This document shows positions 33,455 to 46,551 of a stretch of DNA of 64,000 nucleotides, one piece after another (the first letter of the stretch is position 1; every line of letters starts with the position of its first letter). The notes beneath the pieces are model-generated. The model saw only the letters and a program-made list of their open reading frames with translations. It was not told where the DNA came from and made no database searches. The position numbers were made by a program, and so were the translations under genes. Source of the stretch: Paramecium sonneborni. Lineage: Eukaryota > Ciliophora > Oligohymenophorea > Peniculida > Parameciidae. Location of the stretch: NCBI GenBank assembly GCA_905182985.1, contig CAJJDN010000026.1, forward strand, positions 375,684-439,683, read 5' to 3'.

Positions 33455-35619
33455 ATGAAAGGTGAAGCTACTTAATCTAAAACTTAAAATCAAGGATCTG
33501 CAATAAAAAATGATAAGCCTATGAAATAAGTGAAATAATAAAGTCCATTGAAACATTAAGCTGAACCAGAAGTAGTCTGGCCATTTTTTGCTCCTTAACC
33601 GGCACTGGTTAATTAAATTAGATTTTGGGATAGAAAAAATTGCAAAAATGTTTACCCAAACAAAGAAGATCTAAGATTTTAAGCTATAATGTTAAGAGTA
33701 GGAAAAAAGAAAAAGTCAACGAAGGGTTATTTTTTCAAATTAAGTAAAGATGGGACACTCAGTTATTATAAAAAGGTTTAAGATTTAAATATAAATAAGG
33801 AATCTGATAAAGTGGCAAAAGGATATTTATAAATAACAATGGATTATGTAGCTCATTTGTTAGAACAAAAAAGTAAAAAAGATTCTTTACTTATTGTTTA
33901 AATTGAAAAATATTAAGGACTCTCGATATCAATATTCGATGGTAAAACTTAATTAACACTTGAATTTTTTAATCATCTAAAAGATTATTGCATAGTATCA
34001 GGAATGGATAAACTATATACTTAATTGGAACTGTTAGGGAAAGGTTCATTTGCATCAGTAATTGATTAGTTAGATAATTGAATAGGTGTATAAGGTAAAG
34101 AACATATAGAATGAGTAAATGTTTGCAGCCAAAACATATTTCAAAGAAACATTTGAATAATCATAACATAAATCTAAATTTGTGGTACCATTTGTTCCTT
34201 ATTAAAGCTGAGCTTATGATAAAAAACGAAATCATGGTTTTACGTAAAGTTATACATCCTGGAATAATAAGACTATATGATGTAATTTAAGAGAAAGAGA
34301 AATTAATATTGATAATGGAATTAGTTTCGGATGGAGATTTATATAGTTTGATAAAAGAGAAGAAGAGAATTCCTGAAAAAGAAGCTGCTATTATGTTAAA
34401 AGGGGTATGTGAAGCATTAAATGAAATGCATATGTATTTTAATATAATTATTAATTAGAAATGAATTTGTACATAGAGATTTAAAATTAGAAAATATTAT
34501 GATGAAATCAAGAGATTAATATATAATTAAATTAGTTGATTTTGGATTTGCAGAACCTATTAATCATAAAGAATTAGTATCTAAAGCAGGTACTCCTGGT
34601 TATATTCCACCTGAAATATTCAAATTATTTCCTTATACAGATAAAGGAGATGTATTTTCAGTTGGAGTTATATTTTATTCAGTATTATTTTATTTATTTA
34701 TTATTATAGTTAATATCTGGAATCTCATGTTTTAAAGGAAAGAATTATTAAGCTGTTCTTGAAGATAATAGAAAATGTGAAATCAGTTTTATTAAATAAG
34801 TTTGGAATGATATTAGTAGTGAATGCAAACATTTACTTAAAAAAATGTTGGCTAGAAAACCAGCTGATAGATATACTTGTGCAGATGTACTTAAAAATGA
34901 ATGGATTCTTATTCATACATCTAATGAATATCAATAATAAGCAGGTTCTCTTATTTATCTAAATATTTAGATTCTGAACTCGAAAGAAGAAATTCTTATT
35001 AAACTATGAAAAAATCTCATTATAGCCATTATAATTCTGTTGATGGATCATAACCTGATTTTAATAATGATTTCTCTTATCATACCAATGATTTAAAATC
35101 TTTTTATCATCGAAATAGTTAAAAGACTGTCAAAACTTAAAGATCTATTTAATCAATTAAATCTAATAGTAATTTAATATATATACACTCTTATTAGATG
35201 ATAAAATGAAATAATCTATGAGAAATAAATCTGCACATAGTAAATAATAATAGTTTACTAATTTTAAAAGTTAAACCCTTAAACACAGAAATAAAAGTGC
35301 TATTCATTCAAATTCTAATGAAGGAGGAGATTAAAAAAGTGTTAGATGGGTTGATAAGAAAAATAAAAGTGATGAACCATCTTTTGGTGATAAAAAAGAA
35401 AGTAAATATTAAATCATTAATTTAGATGATTCTGTTAAGACATCGATTTCTCTTAAAATTTTTGAAGATTTTGAAGCCATTAATTAATCGAATGTAACTT
35501 TTTTGAAAATGTCTCCTATATTGTTTAACTTATAGAAGAAACCTGATTCTGATGCCAAAATTAATGAAGCTATTAAGAAAAAAAAATAATAAGCAACACA
35601 TTTTATGAAAATAAAATGA
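33455..35619 (+). CDS. Protein kinase with an N-terminal PH-like domain
   Basis: Six introns (28, 28, 25, 28, 26, 29 nt) give 666 residues in whole codons. A PH-like region comes first (KKKSTKGYFFKLSKDGTLSY to QLTLEFFNHLKDYC), then a kinase domain: LGKGSFASV, FAAK (Lys), VHRDLKLENI (catalytic loop), VDFGFAEP (DFG), TPGYIPPEI, and DRYTCADVLKNEWI. The tail of about 190 residues is Ser/Lys-rich. A lipid-regulated CAMK/AGC-like kinase is the likely role; the PH call is from pattern only. The second intron ends in GAG, which is unusual but needed to keep the frame. Confidence 0.82.
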
Positions 35620-36022
35620 TAAAAAATAAATATAATCATTATTATGTATGATATTCGGATATTATTTTTTTATTAATTTAATATAATAATCGATATCTTA
35701 TAAATTTTAACCACAAGATCTTATAAAATAAATTCTCTTGATTTTATATTAATTTTTTATGTATTTGTTATTTGTTAATATAATCAATTCATTTATTTTT
35801 CATATGTAATTCATCATCTTTATTAAATCAATTTGTTTCTTAAAATAATTTATTTATAAGGAAGAGAATTGAATTTATTTTACATTCATCTCTTATTCAA
35901 TAAATAGTAATTGATGACGCGATTTAACTTAATTTTATTAGTTAGCTGAGCAATTTATAATAATAACAGAATTTTGAAAGATTTTATTTATAGAACTTTG
36001 AATGAATGTGATATTAAAAATT
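35620..36022. other. Intergenic region, nothing recognised
   Basis: 403 bp, AT-rich, between two plus-strand genes. It holds several short homopolymer runs and no frame with protein-like composition. Confidence 0.55.
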
Positions 36023-36735
36023 ATGAATAATAATCATTTTTATCGACCCACCTTAACAGGAAACAAGAATCGTTATAAAGTTAATGCAGACAATTTTGGA
36101 CATATTTTAAAAGTATTATCAAACAAAAAGCCTTATTTGTAAAATTCATAACTCTTTCCTGGTATGAGCAATATATACTATTCAATATTTCTTTTAGAAT
36201 CTTAGATCTTTGAGTCATCCAAAAATTTTGACTATAATTCAATTGATGTAAGGCAATTTAAAGAACAATCAGATTCAAGATAAAGAGTTAAGACTGAAAT
36301 AGTAAGACCCAAATATCAATTATAACACTAAATTTAGAAAATTGATTCTACTACTGCATATTTTCCAAAATTAAAAGAAAGAGCTCAATCATAAAAAAAA
36401 AAAAAACTCAAAAAAGTAATTTCATAATTGAAAAGATAGCCCTTGAGGTTGATATTGGTGATTCACCAGTTAGTATTAGAGATTTACAGAAATCTCTTGA
36501 TTATAGTAGGAGTCAACCAAATAAACAAAGAAATCTGACTCCACTTTAACATAAAACAATCGAAGTATCTAAATTAATAAGTCATTCTGATCATTTAAAC
36601 TAAGAAGAAATTATGCAATTTTCATTTGGATTATAGTACAATAGAATGAACATTGAAAAATAAAAATCTAAATTTCCTAAAGACATATTTCTTGGAGATG
36701 TAAGAAAGGTCAAAAGAATTTTTTAATAACAATGA
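36023..36735 (+). CDS. Basic protein of about 230 residues, unknown
   Basis: One 20-nt intron gives 230 residues in whole codons. Readable segments are MNNNHFYRPTLTGNKNRYKV, YNSIDVRQFKEQSDSRQRVK and a Lys-rich run of at least six (KKKKLKK). After the intron comes ALEVDIGDSPVSIRDLQKSL and the end KDIFLGDVRKVKRIF. A 36-nt GTATG...TAG stretch early in the gene could be a second, optional in-frame intron. No family recognised. Convergent with the next gene. Confidence 0.6.
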
Positions 36736-36812
36736 CTTAATATTATTCATTATATGAGAATTATATTTTTAAATAATAATGTATCTATATTTATTTGGAT
36801 TTTACGAACTTT

Positions 36813-38112
36813 TCAATTGAATAACTTAATTTATTATTCGAATATCTAAATTATAAAATTTTGTTATAATCGGTTAAGTTTATTTACATTTTCTATTCTT
36901 TTTATTATATTTGAATTCTTCTAAATTGTTTTTTAAAATAGATTACTTAATTCATTAATCTCATCTTTTTTCTAATTGATTTTAGCCTCCAATATTAAAA
37001 ATGTCAGAGTTTTATATTTAAAACCAAAATTAGATTATTTAGAATAGATAAGAGTAATAAAATATATGTTAAAAAATGCACAACTCTTAAGGATAATATT
37101 ATTTAAATGATTACAAGTTATTTAGAATTATTTTGATTATGATAGTTGAATAATAACACTTAAAGGAGTTTGTTTGTAATTTAAATATTTTTTTCTTTAA
37201 GGTATAGTTACATTAATTAATCAAAATTTTCTTTAATTTATTCTAGTCTTTCAAGTATTTTATTGTATCATTAAAATTTGGAAAATCTTTTCTAAACATA
37301 AAATTTATACTAACTCAATTTATACTAATAATACTAATTCTTTAATTAAAAATTGTATTAGCTCTTTTAATTAACAAAATACCTATCTAATATCGAGAAG
37401 ACTTTCCAAATATTTTTATTTTCTAGGAAGCTGTTTTGTACAGTGGTTGATGATATATCTATATGAATGATTATTAAATTTTTCAAATTTTTTTTGAATC
37501 CAAACTATATATATTTCTCAATCATGATTGTCAAGATTTGTATAATTTTTTTTAATTAAGATAAATTGGGTATCTAAAATTATTTTGAGATCATTAACTA
37601 ATTTAAGAACAACTTGAATTTTTATGATTACTAAAATTAATTATATAATTATATTCAATTAATTGTAATTACACTACCAGACTCCATAGGATTATTAATT
37701 TATGAGAATATTTCAGGTATTTAAGATTCTTCCTATTTTATAAAACTATCCTCAATTGATTTATTTCCTTTTCTTTTGATTTGAATATTATCAATTTATT
37801 CTTTCAGTGAAATCACAAAGGCTTTACTATTTTATGCATTTCCCTATGAATTCATCATTTATAAATTATTTTAAGATTCTCCAAACTAACTTGTTCCCAT
37901 TTTTTATAATTTAATATCTGTTTTTTCACTAAAATATTTATTTCTTGATTACCTTTTAAAATTTGGTGTTTATTAATGTTTTGAACTTGCTTCCATTGGA
38001 TTAACAAGAGAACTCAAACTTCTTATTGATTATTTATTATGTTGTTTAAATTTCTAAGAGATTTGAATGTTTATACTAACTATATCTATATAAAATATTA
38101 ATAAATACACAT
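36813..38112 (-). CDS. Coiled-coil protein, unknown, N-terminal half duplicated by artefact
   Basis: The start ATG is at 38112, followed almost at once by a 29-nt intron. It reads SLSSLVNPMEASSKHQQTP, TDIKLQKMGTSQFGESQNNL and AFVISLKEQIDNIQIKRKG. The C-terminus is helical (FQKTIQKNSNIIKRIENVNK) and ends QIFEQQIKLFN before TGA at 36813-36815. Exons in the middle (about 37200-37650) are only partly resolved. The segment right of 37269 is inside a duplicated block, so a truncated copy appears at 38405-39248. Confidence 0.5.
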
Positions 38113-39539
38113 TTTTTTTTTTGAGTTATTTTCTTATAATTCTTATTCATACTTCAAATTTTCTTTAAAATAATAAAATTCTTAAAAAATTACAGAAATA
38201 AAACAAATCAAATTTATGGGTGAATTATAATGATAGATTTCAAAAATAAATCTCAAACATTAACATTCTTATTCAATCATATTGGTAGTTTTATACAGTG
38301 TATAAATGTATAATGCAATATGAAGTAAAAATAATACTGTTAATAACATACTATTTTATATTTTTATCCATAATTACTTTGCAAAATTTCTAACTTCTTT
38401 TTANCATTAAAATTTGGAAAATCTTTTCTAAACATAAAATTTATACTAACTCAATTTATACTAATAATACTAATTCTTTAATTAAAAATTGTATTAGCTC
38501 TTTTAATTAACAAAATACCTATCTAATATCGAGAAGACTTTCCAAATATTTTTATTTTCTAGGAAGCTGTTTTGTACAGTGGTTGATGATATATCTATAT
38601 GAATGATTATTAAATTTTTCAAATTTTTTTTGAATCCAAACTATATATATTTCTCAATCATGATTGTCAAGATTTGTATAATTTTTTTTAATTAAGATAA
38701 ATTGGGTATCTAAAATTATTTTGAGATCATTAACTAATTTAAGAACAACTTGAATTTTTATGATTACTAAAATTAATTATATAATTATATTCAATTAATT
38801 GTAATTACACTACCAGACTCCATAGGATTATTAATTTATGAGAATATTTCAGGTATTTAAGATTCTTCCTATTTTATAAAACTATCCTCAATTGATTTAT
38901 TTCCTTTTCTTTTGATTTGAATATTATCAATTTATTCTTTCAGTGAAATCACAAAGGCTTTACTATTTTATGCATTTCCCTATGAATTCATCATTTATAA
39001 ATTATTTTAAGATTCTCCAAACTAACTTGTTCCCATTTTTTATAATTTAATATCTGTTTTTTCACTAAAATATTTATTTCTTGATTACCTTTTAAAATTT
39101 GGTGTTTATTAATGTTTTGAACTTGCTTCCATTGGATTAACAAGAGAACTCAAACTTCTTATTGATTATTTATTATGTTGTTTAAATTTCTAAGAGATTT
39201 GAATGTTTATACTAACTATATCTATATAAAATATTAATAAATACACATTTTTTTTTTTGAGTTATTTTCTTATAATTCTTATTCATACTTCAAATTTTCT
39301 TTAAAATAATAAAATTCTTAAAAAATTACAGAAATAAAACAAATCAAATTTATGGGTGAATTATAATGATAGATTTCAAAAATAAATCTCAAACATTAAC
39401 ATTCTTATTCAATCATATTGGTAGTTTTATACAGTGTATAAATGTATAATGCAATATGAAGTAAAAATAATACTGTTAATAACATACTATTTTATATTTT
39501 TATCCATAATTACTTTGCAAAATTTCTAACTTCTTTTTA
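37269..39539. repeat. Direct duplication of 1135 bp around a single N (assembly artefact)
   Basis: Bases 37269-38403 and 38405-39539 match where compared, with one N at 38404 and an offset of 1136. Unique sequence lies left of copy 1 and right of copy 2. Third case of the same pattern in this window, with nearly the same length. Confidence 0.93.
38405..39248 (-). pseudogene. Truncated artefact copy of the coiled-coil gene at 36813-38112
   Basis: The start codon is repeated at 39248 and the frame is cut by the N at 38404. The stretch 38273-38403 likewise repeats the 3' end of the membrane-protein gene at 39409-40170. Both are artefacts. Confidence 0.88.
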
Positions 39540-40170
39540 TTATTTACCTAAATTAAATAAAACTAGTGTGAACATCATATTTATTATAGCTGCCAATAAA
39601 TTTGATAAAAGCAACATTAACAATATGATTGAATAATTATGTTGGCACTCAAATTTATCTTTATGTGATAATATCAAGGCTACAATGATTAATGATGTAA
39701 AAGAATAGACAATTCTATTCATAAACTCTAAAGGGAAAACTTTTATAATCAATATTTCTATTTCCTAAATACATAAATATGGAAAGTAAATATACTTTTT
39801 ATAATAGCATTATCATATAGGCTTTAATATATAAATAAAGAGCAGGGTCATCTTCTTTTAAATTCAAACAATAGTTCAATGAATAAACCATTAGAATTAT
39901 AAACACAAATATATTAACTGAATATATTAAGTAATACTCTAATTTAGGAAATTCTTTTTGTTAATAAAGTAAAAAAGCAGCTGCAATAAAATTAAAAGCA
40001 AATATCATTATTGTTAGATATAATGTAATTGTTATATAAAGTGATTCACTTCCTTATGATCTAATCAAAACATTTAGAATTAATTGCATTAGAGTATATT
40101 TTAAATGTTATGCGAAAATATTTGCCAATTTTATTTTTTCTATTCGTTATTCTTCTTTTAAATTTATCAT
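39409..40170 (-). CDS. Small multi-pass membrane protein, unknown
   Basis: ATG at 40170. Hydrophobic segments include ITLYLTIMIFAFNFIAAAFL, YLIYSVNIFVFIILMVYSL, then, after a 31-nt intron, VYSFTSLIIVALILSH and IILLMLLLSNLLAAIINMMF. That is at least four membrane helices with little else. The start is charged (MINLKEEQRIEKIKLANIF). The 3' end is uncertain: the TGA at 39409-39411 requires a 35-nt intron near the end. No family recognised. Confidence 0.55.
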
Positions 40171-40351
40171 TTTAAATTATAACTATATATATAAATTTGA
40201 GGTTTAATTATTATAAATTATTACTGACTTATCAATGTGTAAAGAATTTAAGGAATTGGAATAAGGAGAACAATTACTTATAATAAAAAAGTCTTATTCA
40301 ATTACTCTATATATTTCTTTATTATAAATTAATAGATAATAATTAAATAGA

Positions 40352-41579
40352 TCATAAAATGTCTTCTTAGGAAATTAGTACTTCATTCCTACACAAAGGA
40401 CATTTATTATTAATTGATAACCATGACCTTATACAGTTGGAATGAAATCTATGAGAAGATGAACAAGTTAAAGTAACAATATATTGTTCCTCTTAAAATT
40501 CAGTCATACATATTGAACACTCTTTGTCTGATAATCATTAATAAAACTGATACCATCAATAGTATCTAATGAATTAAATAAGGTTTCTTTCAAAGAATCG
40601 TCTATTTTTCCCTTATTTTTGAAGTGTTTATTTATCCAATTACAAAAGCTGTAAATCAAAAGAATGGGTAGGAAAACTATTACTAGTAAGACCATTAGGT
40701 AAATTTCTAAATATTGGTAAACACCAATAAAAATAATCTAGATATTTATGATTTAAATTTTACAGAGAATAGATATCCTTAATATATTGCAACGAATTTA
40801 TAAGTTTCATTCAAGTTGGTATTAGTTTATGAATTAAAATAAAAGATTAGACTCCATAATTAGATAAATTAGAACACTATAAAACAACTCTTTCCATGTA
40901 GATTTAGCAATAAATTATTTTACAATATTTTTTTCTTTTTTTACTATATAAGCATACTTTAATTTCTTATGCTATCAATCTAGTTTTCCTTATATCATCT
41001 CTGTCTCCAACAATACCCTAACGGATAAGTATTTCTTGATTTTAATATCGGACTTATTCATCTATATAATTTTATCTTTATTAATCTGAAAAGCTATCGG
41101 GTATATAAAACTCTATCATGTATTCTAACTATACTGCAATACTTTCATATTACAGTGATTAGCCAATTAACACTAAAAGTTTTATATAATATATGAAAGA
41201 AAAGAAACTATGAAAACCTAACATATCAATTATTTTTTACATGATAAATACATCCAAATTTCTAAGTAAGCTATATCAAAAAGATTGCTGTAATTTTTAA
41301 TTGGTTTCTCATTTAAGAATAAGGTAAATCTCAAAATTATCTAAATAGATCATGAATTTTACAATAACAAATGCTGCTACAAATTTTAGTAGAGTGAAAA
41401 TTGCTAAAATTTTATGTATTTATCGAAAATGCTCTTTAGCTGATTCAAATAAGGGAGCAGGCTGACAATATTTTTTCTAATTGTTAATTGGAATAGTTTT
41501 AGCTTAAATAAAAGGTTATTTTATTACAACTCTCTTGAATAGTGTCCTCTATCAGGTCGTTGTTAATTGAATTTTCCAT
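40352..41579 (-). CDS. Multi-pass membrane RING-H2 protein, probable ubiquitin ligase
   Basis: The C-terminal RING-H2 is clear after a 20-nt intron: CSICMTEF (C-x2-C), then CSSSHRFHSNCIRSWL and NKCPLC, closing with TGA at 40352-40354. Before it are membrane helices (LMVLLVIVFLPILLIYSFC; IFTLLKFVAAFVIVKFMI) and a 26-nt intron. ATG 41579 opens MENSINNDLIEDTIQESCNK. Exons between about 40900 and 41450 are only partly fixed. RING-H2 domains recruit E2 enzymes, so it is probably an E3 ligase anchored in an internal membrane. Substrates unknown. Confidence 0.68.
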
Positions 41580-41689
41580 ATTATTTGTTAAAAATAAGTG
41601 TTATACTTTGAATTATTAAATATTACTGCGTCAATTAATCATTATATAATTATCAATAATATATTAATATAATTTCAAATATGTATATT

Positions 41690-43375
41690 TCATAAATATA
41701 TTTAGTATTGTATGCACACTAAAAGTTTCACTAGATATTCTTTATGTTATAATTCGCTTTTCTATAAATCCCTCATTAATTAATCACAACGCTAATTGCC
41801 ATACAATTTATTCAATTGATTCAAATTTGATTCTCTTTAATGATAAATCAACTTAATTTAATTCAGAAGAATTTCATTTTCACTCTCTCCTTTTTCACAA
41901 TCAATATTAATTTCATTCTTTTCTAATTTTTACAAGAATTCATAAAATCTTTAATTCTCTAATAATTCTTACTCATAATTATCTGTAATATCAATCTATA
42001 AATTATTTTTATTACAAGCTATGTATTTTAATAATTAAGGAAATGATCTTTCATGTTATGTTTCATATTATAAGAATTTCATAAATTTATCTATGACATC
42101 ATTTATTTATTTTAATTGAGCTGAATTATTATTTTTAAATATCTTTTCTCTTAATCTAAATAGCATTGTTCCTATCTTTAATACATTAGTTCCATATTCT
42201 TCAAATTCATCTTCAGAATTTACATCTTAATTCATTATAAGTCTAATTTAAACTCCACATATTTTATCAATTAATTCCAACATTTATTAAAATTCTGTAC
42301 TTAAATAAATTTCTTCAAGGACTACAATATGTCTATGATAATTTTAAGTTAATTTTTCTATATAATTCACTATGACTTGATCTGTGTCCATTTACAAAAT
42401 ATTAGGAAAATGTATCAATACTTACCTATAAAATTAATCATATTTTGGTAAATTAGAATTCAAATTTAGCTTTTTGATTTTTAGTAATTCAACTTATGTG
42501 CTAATTTGAGGAATTTAACTCATTTATGCTAAAAGTTTTACAGTAGGTTTAAGTACTATCATTCCAAAACTATATTTAACATCATAAACAGAACTATTTC
42601 TAATAATCTTCATAAATCTAAGTAATTCTGGTATTACTATATTCTAATATAATAATATCTATAGTAAAACTCTAAAGATTAGTTTTGTGCATTTCTCTTA
42701 TTTAGGCTTTATTATTTAACAATATTTTGAAAATAATTAGTAAAACTCTGCAACAATATTTATAATTGACTGTGTATTTTTATCTAAAAAATTAAATTCC
42801 AATTCTTAACATTTAGCATGCAATTCTTTAATCGTCTGATAATCTTTTGATGTATTAAAATAACATAGAAAATCTTATTAGTTTGTTATTCTATGTTTAA
42901 GACACATCAAATGAATTAAAATAAGTGTTTAATCGGAACTTTATTCAATCTATGTATAAACTTCTGATCTCTCTAATTTTTCTTAATCATATTTAATTAA
43001 CTCTCTTTCTAATTCATTGCAATACTTTATTTCTATATTTTGATTGTCTATTTTTAAGAAGCGGATTATTTCAGGGAAAATTGAATTAGAACAATGCAAA
43101 TTTATTAAAGATTTTCTTATTCTATCTTTAGAATCATAGTTTTCTCTATTTAATATCATGTTCATTAGTTTTTATCCTTTTAATATAGGATCATCACCTA
43201 AAATTTCAACAGTTTTTCTATCAAAATTATTCTATGAGTATGATTTATATAGATATTAAAGATCTTCTATATCATCTAAAATTGTTTATGTTAATTCCTA
43301 AAGTTCAGCTTTCTTCGATAATTCATATAACATTTGTCTTCTTGACTCATATTTTGCATTTTTTCTCAAAATCAT
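41690..43375 (-). CDS. Helical protein, 561 aa, intronless, unknown
   Basis: One uninterrupted frame of 562 codons including the stop, with dispersed TAA/TAG codons. It is helical throughout and Leu/Glu/Lys-rich: YELSKKAELQELTQTILDDI near the start, LIFRVLLQILLYQNIVIPEL in the middle, LNQLNKLYGNQRCDQLM near the end. No membrane segment or catalytic motif seen. Its N-terminus resembles that of the divergent gene at 43474 (LYELSKKAELQELTQTIL versus LYKLLEQTELYQLTKEIM), so the two may be inverted paralogues. Confidence 0.7.
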
Positions 43376-43473
43376 TTTATTTATTATTAAATACATTATG
43401 TAAAATTAAAAGAAGGAAAAATATACCAAAATTAATGAACATTATCATTTGTTTCTTTTAATCAACTAATAAA

Positions 43474-45684
43474 ATGTTTTCAAAGCTAAAGAACTAAAAA
43501 TCTCTTTCAAAAACTAAGATGCTCTACAAATTATTAGAATAAACAGAATTATATTAACTTACTAAAGAAATCATGGAAAAAGATTTAAAGGAATGTTGGT
43601 AATTTTGTCAAATTTCTACAAATGATTTTTAAGAAATTCCTATTTCTAAGGTTCATAAATTTTTGTTCAAAGTAGATAAAATTTTAAGTAATCCTTTTGA
43701 TTTACTCATGAAGTAGAAAATTAAAAATTTACTAATTTAATTGTTTGCATAAGGAACACAAGTACCTTAAATATTTGGATGCCTCTAATTCTAAGGAAAC
43801 TAAGCTATAATAGCATGTAATCTCACAATTGAACAGTAATTAAAATCTATGATAAAATCAGATTACAAAGCTGAACATATTGATAGTTATTATAAAGAAC
43901 TTTTAATGAATTCTGAAGAATTATTAATACAAATAACATTGAACTATTTATATGAAGCTATGATGGAAGAAAATTTATTATTAAAATTAAAAAGCAATTA
44001 ATAATTAGATTAAATCTATAAAATTACTAATTAACTCAACAAATAAAAATTTTCTAGAAATGGTTAAAAAATAATTGAATTAATCTAAAATATAAAGAAA
44101 AGAGTATATTCTTCATAAGATCAAGTTATATAAATAAAATCAATTGAATAAAATCAAAATAGTAATTAAAATTAATTAAATAGTAAAAACTAATAAAATA
44201 ATAAAATTTAATAAAATAGTAAAAATAAACAAGTTAATCATATTTAAAATAATAGTTAAACCTAACAAAACAATAATCAAAATAAGTAGATTAGTTAAAT
44301 TTAGCAAAATATTCTGAAATAATAACTTAAGCATAAAGAAAAGATCAATTAAACAGAAAAAATTAGCTTAATAGAACATATTACTCAAAAAGAACCGATT
44401 TATCAAAAAGAAATTATTAGTTAAAATTAGCAAAATAGTTAAATCTAACAGAATAGCTTAATTTAATAGAATAGTTTAATATTATAAAATGAGCAATAAA
44501 CAGATAATCAGACTGGTGCTCAAGAGAATGGGAAATACTTTATTTTCAAAATATTGCTATTATTATTATTAAAATCAGAAATAGCTTTACCAGATATAAT
44601 AAAATTATTTAAAATAAGTTATGTATGTAAATAATAAGATATGGAAGATAGAAAAGGTTTTATTAAAGTTTATATTACCTAATAGTTGATATTTTAAATT
44701 AGTTTAATGGTTAAAATTAAGTAGGATGCAGAATTATTAAAAATAAATTCATCTTTATCTTATTATGATGAATCAAGTATAAGAGCAGTTAAATAAGCAA
44801 TTAAATAGCATTTTCCAGAGTATGAATTTATAAAGTTCAATTAAGTTATAAAATAATAACTTGAATTATTATTGAAAAAATTTGATGAATATCAATAATA
44901 GATATGTGCAACAATGGAAGATAATAATGTGTAATCTGTATTAAAAAGGATTTACAAAATTTGTGGGAAATATTTTTAAAAAATTGAGGCTGGAGTTATT
45001 ACATTTTAGAATGCTTAACAAAAATTTTAAAAAAATAATATGTTAGAAATAGGATATTTACTTTATTAAATATAACTTAAGATAGATTAAAAAAATAATA
45101 AATAGTCAATAATAAAATATTCAAAAGAAACTTTAGAAGAATAAAATAATGATTAATAGATGAACTTTTAAAGATCTATATATGAAAAGTAATTAATTTA
45201 ATATGGAATAATAAATCCTATATTTTTTAAATTCATTAAACATTTAACACAAAATTAGATTCCTTTTCCATATGTATTTTAATTTCTAAAAATGGGATGT
45301 CATAGATTAATAATTCATTATAGAATAGAATCAACAAGAAAATTAACTTTAAAAAAAAAGTTCATTGAATTTGTAAAAGAGAATTATGATCTTGCAATGA
45401 CTTAAGATAGATATATAAATGTAGAATTATTAAAAACAATAGATACAGGAAAATATGTAAGAAAAGAGGGGCTTGCATGGCCATTAATATTATTTTAATA
45501 ATGTAAGCTTATTTATGAGAGTAAAGAAAGATTCAAAAAAAAACTTTAATAATTAGGTAGTAATAAGGATTTTCAAGAGATAATTTAGCAATATGTTGGT
45601 TAAGTAGAATAAAACAGTATAAAATTCAAATTATAGCAATATTTATTAGAATTGAATAATTATATAAAATAATTAAATAACTGA
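43474..45684 (+). CDS. Helical protein with a Q/N-rich insert, 736 aa, intronless
   Basis: A single frame of 737 codons including the stop. N-terminal helical domain: MLYKLLEQTELYQLTKEIM. A Q/N/I/S repeat region lies at about nt 44110-44490 (repeats like QNSQIQQNSLIQQNSL). A second helical domain follows (KYFIFKILLLLLLKSEIALP to RKLTLKKKFIEFVKENYDLA). The insert is made of near-identical 18-24-nt units, a site likely to vary in length. It lies head-to-head with the gene ending at 43375, 98 bp apart. Function unknown. Confidence 0.7.
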
Positions 45685-45744
45685 ATAATTGAAATATGAT
45701 ATAAGAAATGAATAACATTATAAAATAATGTATAATTGTTAAAC

Positions 45745-46418
45745 TCATTCTTTTTAGTTACTATCTTCTTCTTCAGCTTTTTTATACATTTTATCCATAG
45801 CCATTAATACTTATTCATGATCTAAATAAGCATTGACATCAAGCACGATTGCTTATTTATCTCTGACTTTAATGGCATCCCAGTTTAAACAAGCCTTAGC
45901 TTCATTAAGTGCATCTTATTTATTTCCTTATTGATCTTTTTCAATCTAGAATTTTATTAATTTTCACATTCACTAAAAGAAGTAAAGGTTTAGTTTAAAA
46001 TACTTCTAGAGTCATCAAACGATGTAATAATTATCTAGATTACCCCATACTATCAAAGTGTTTTGATCTTTAAGCTTTTGTTCCTTTAATTACTCTAACA
46101 ACAAAGATTGTGACTTTAAATGGAATAAATTAATAAAACACATGCCAAAGAGTCATGAACTAAACATTATTTATATTTTGTATTACTTCTGGTGAAGCTG
46201 CCAAATCCCATAATGCATAAGTAGTTTATTCATATTTCATACATTCCATGTTATAACCTTCTGTAGGTTTATAAGGAGGATCTTTGTATTCTTATTTATT
46301 AATTATATTAAATACTATTTTAAATCAATCCTTCATATAAGAATTTGGTTTTACCAACATCTGAAGTTCCAAGAAGTAATACATGAACATATTTATTTCC
46401 ATCTAAAAGTGCACCCAT
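45745..46418 (-). CDS. ARF-like small GTPase with atypical G3 motif
   Basis: Three introns (25, 27, 28 nt) give 197 residues in whole codons. G1 (P-loop) is LLGTSDVGKTKF; the G3 region is YALWDLAASPE where ARF proteins have WDxGGQ; G4 is QGNKQDAL (NKxD). Between them FMTLWHVFYQFIPFKVTIFV matches the ARF helix/strand after G3. There is no Gly-2 myristoylation context beyond MGALLDG, which does begin with Gly after Met and could be myristoylated. The missing GGQ predicts poor intrinsic GTP hydrolysis. A membrane-traffic role is likely. Confidence 0.75.
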
Positions 46419-46551
46419 TTTAATTAAATTATATTGTAAATAATCATTAATATCAATAGAATAGAAAACTAGAATCTTAATAATATGAACATCTAAAAAT
46501 GAACTTAAATATAATATTAATCATTTTTTAAACTACTATTATATTTATAAT

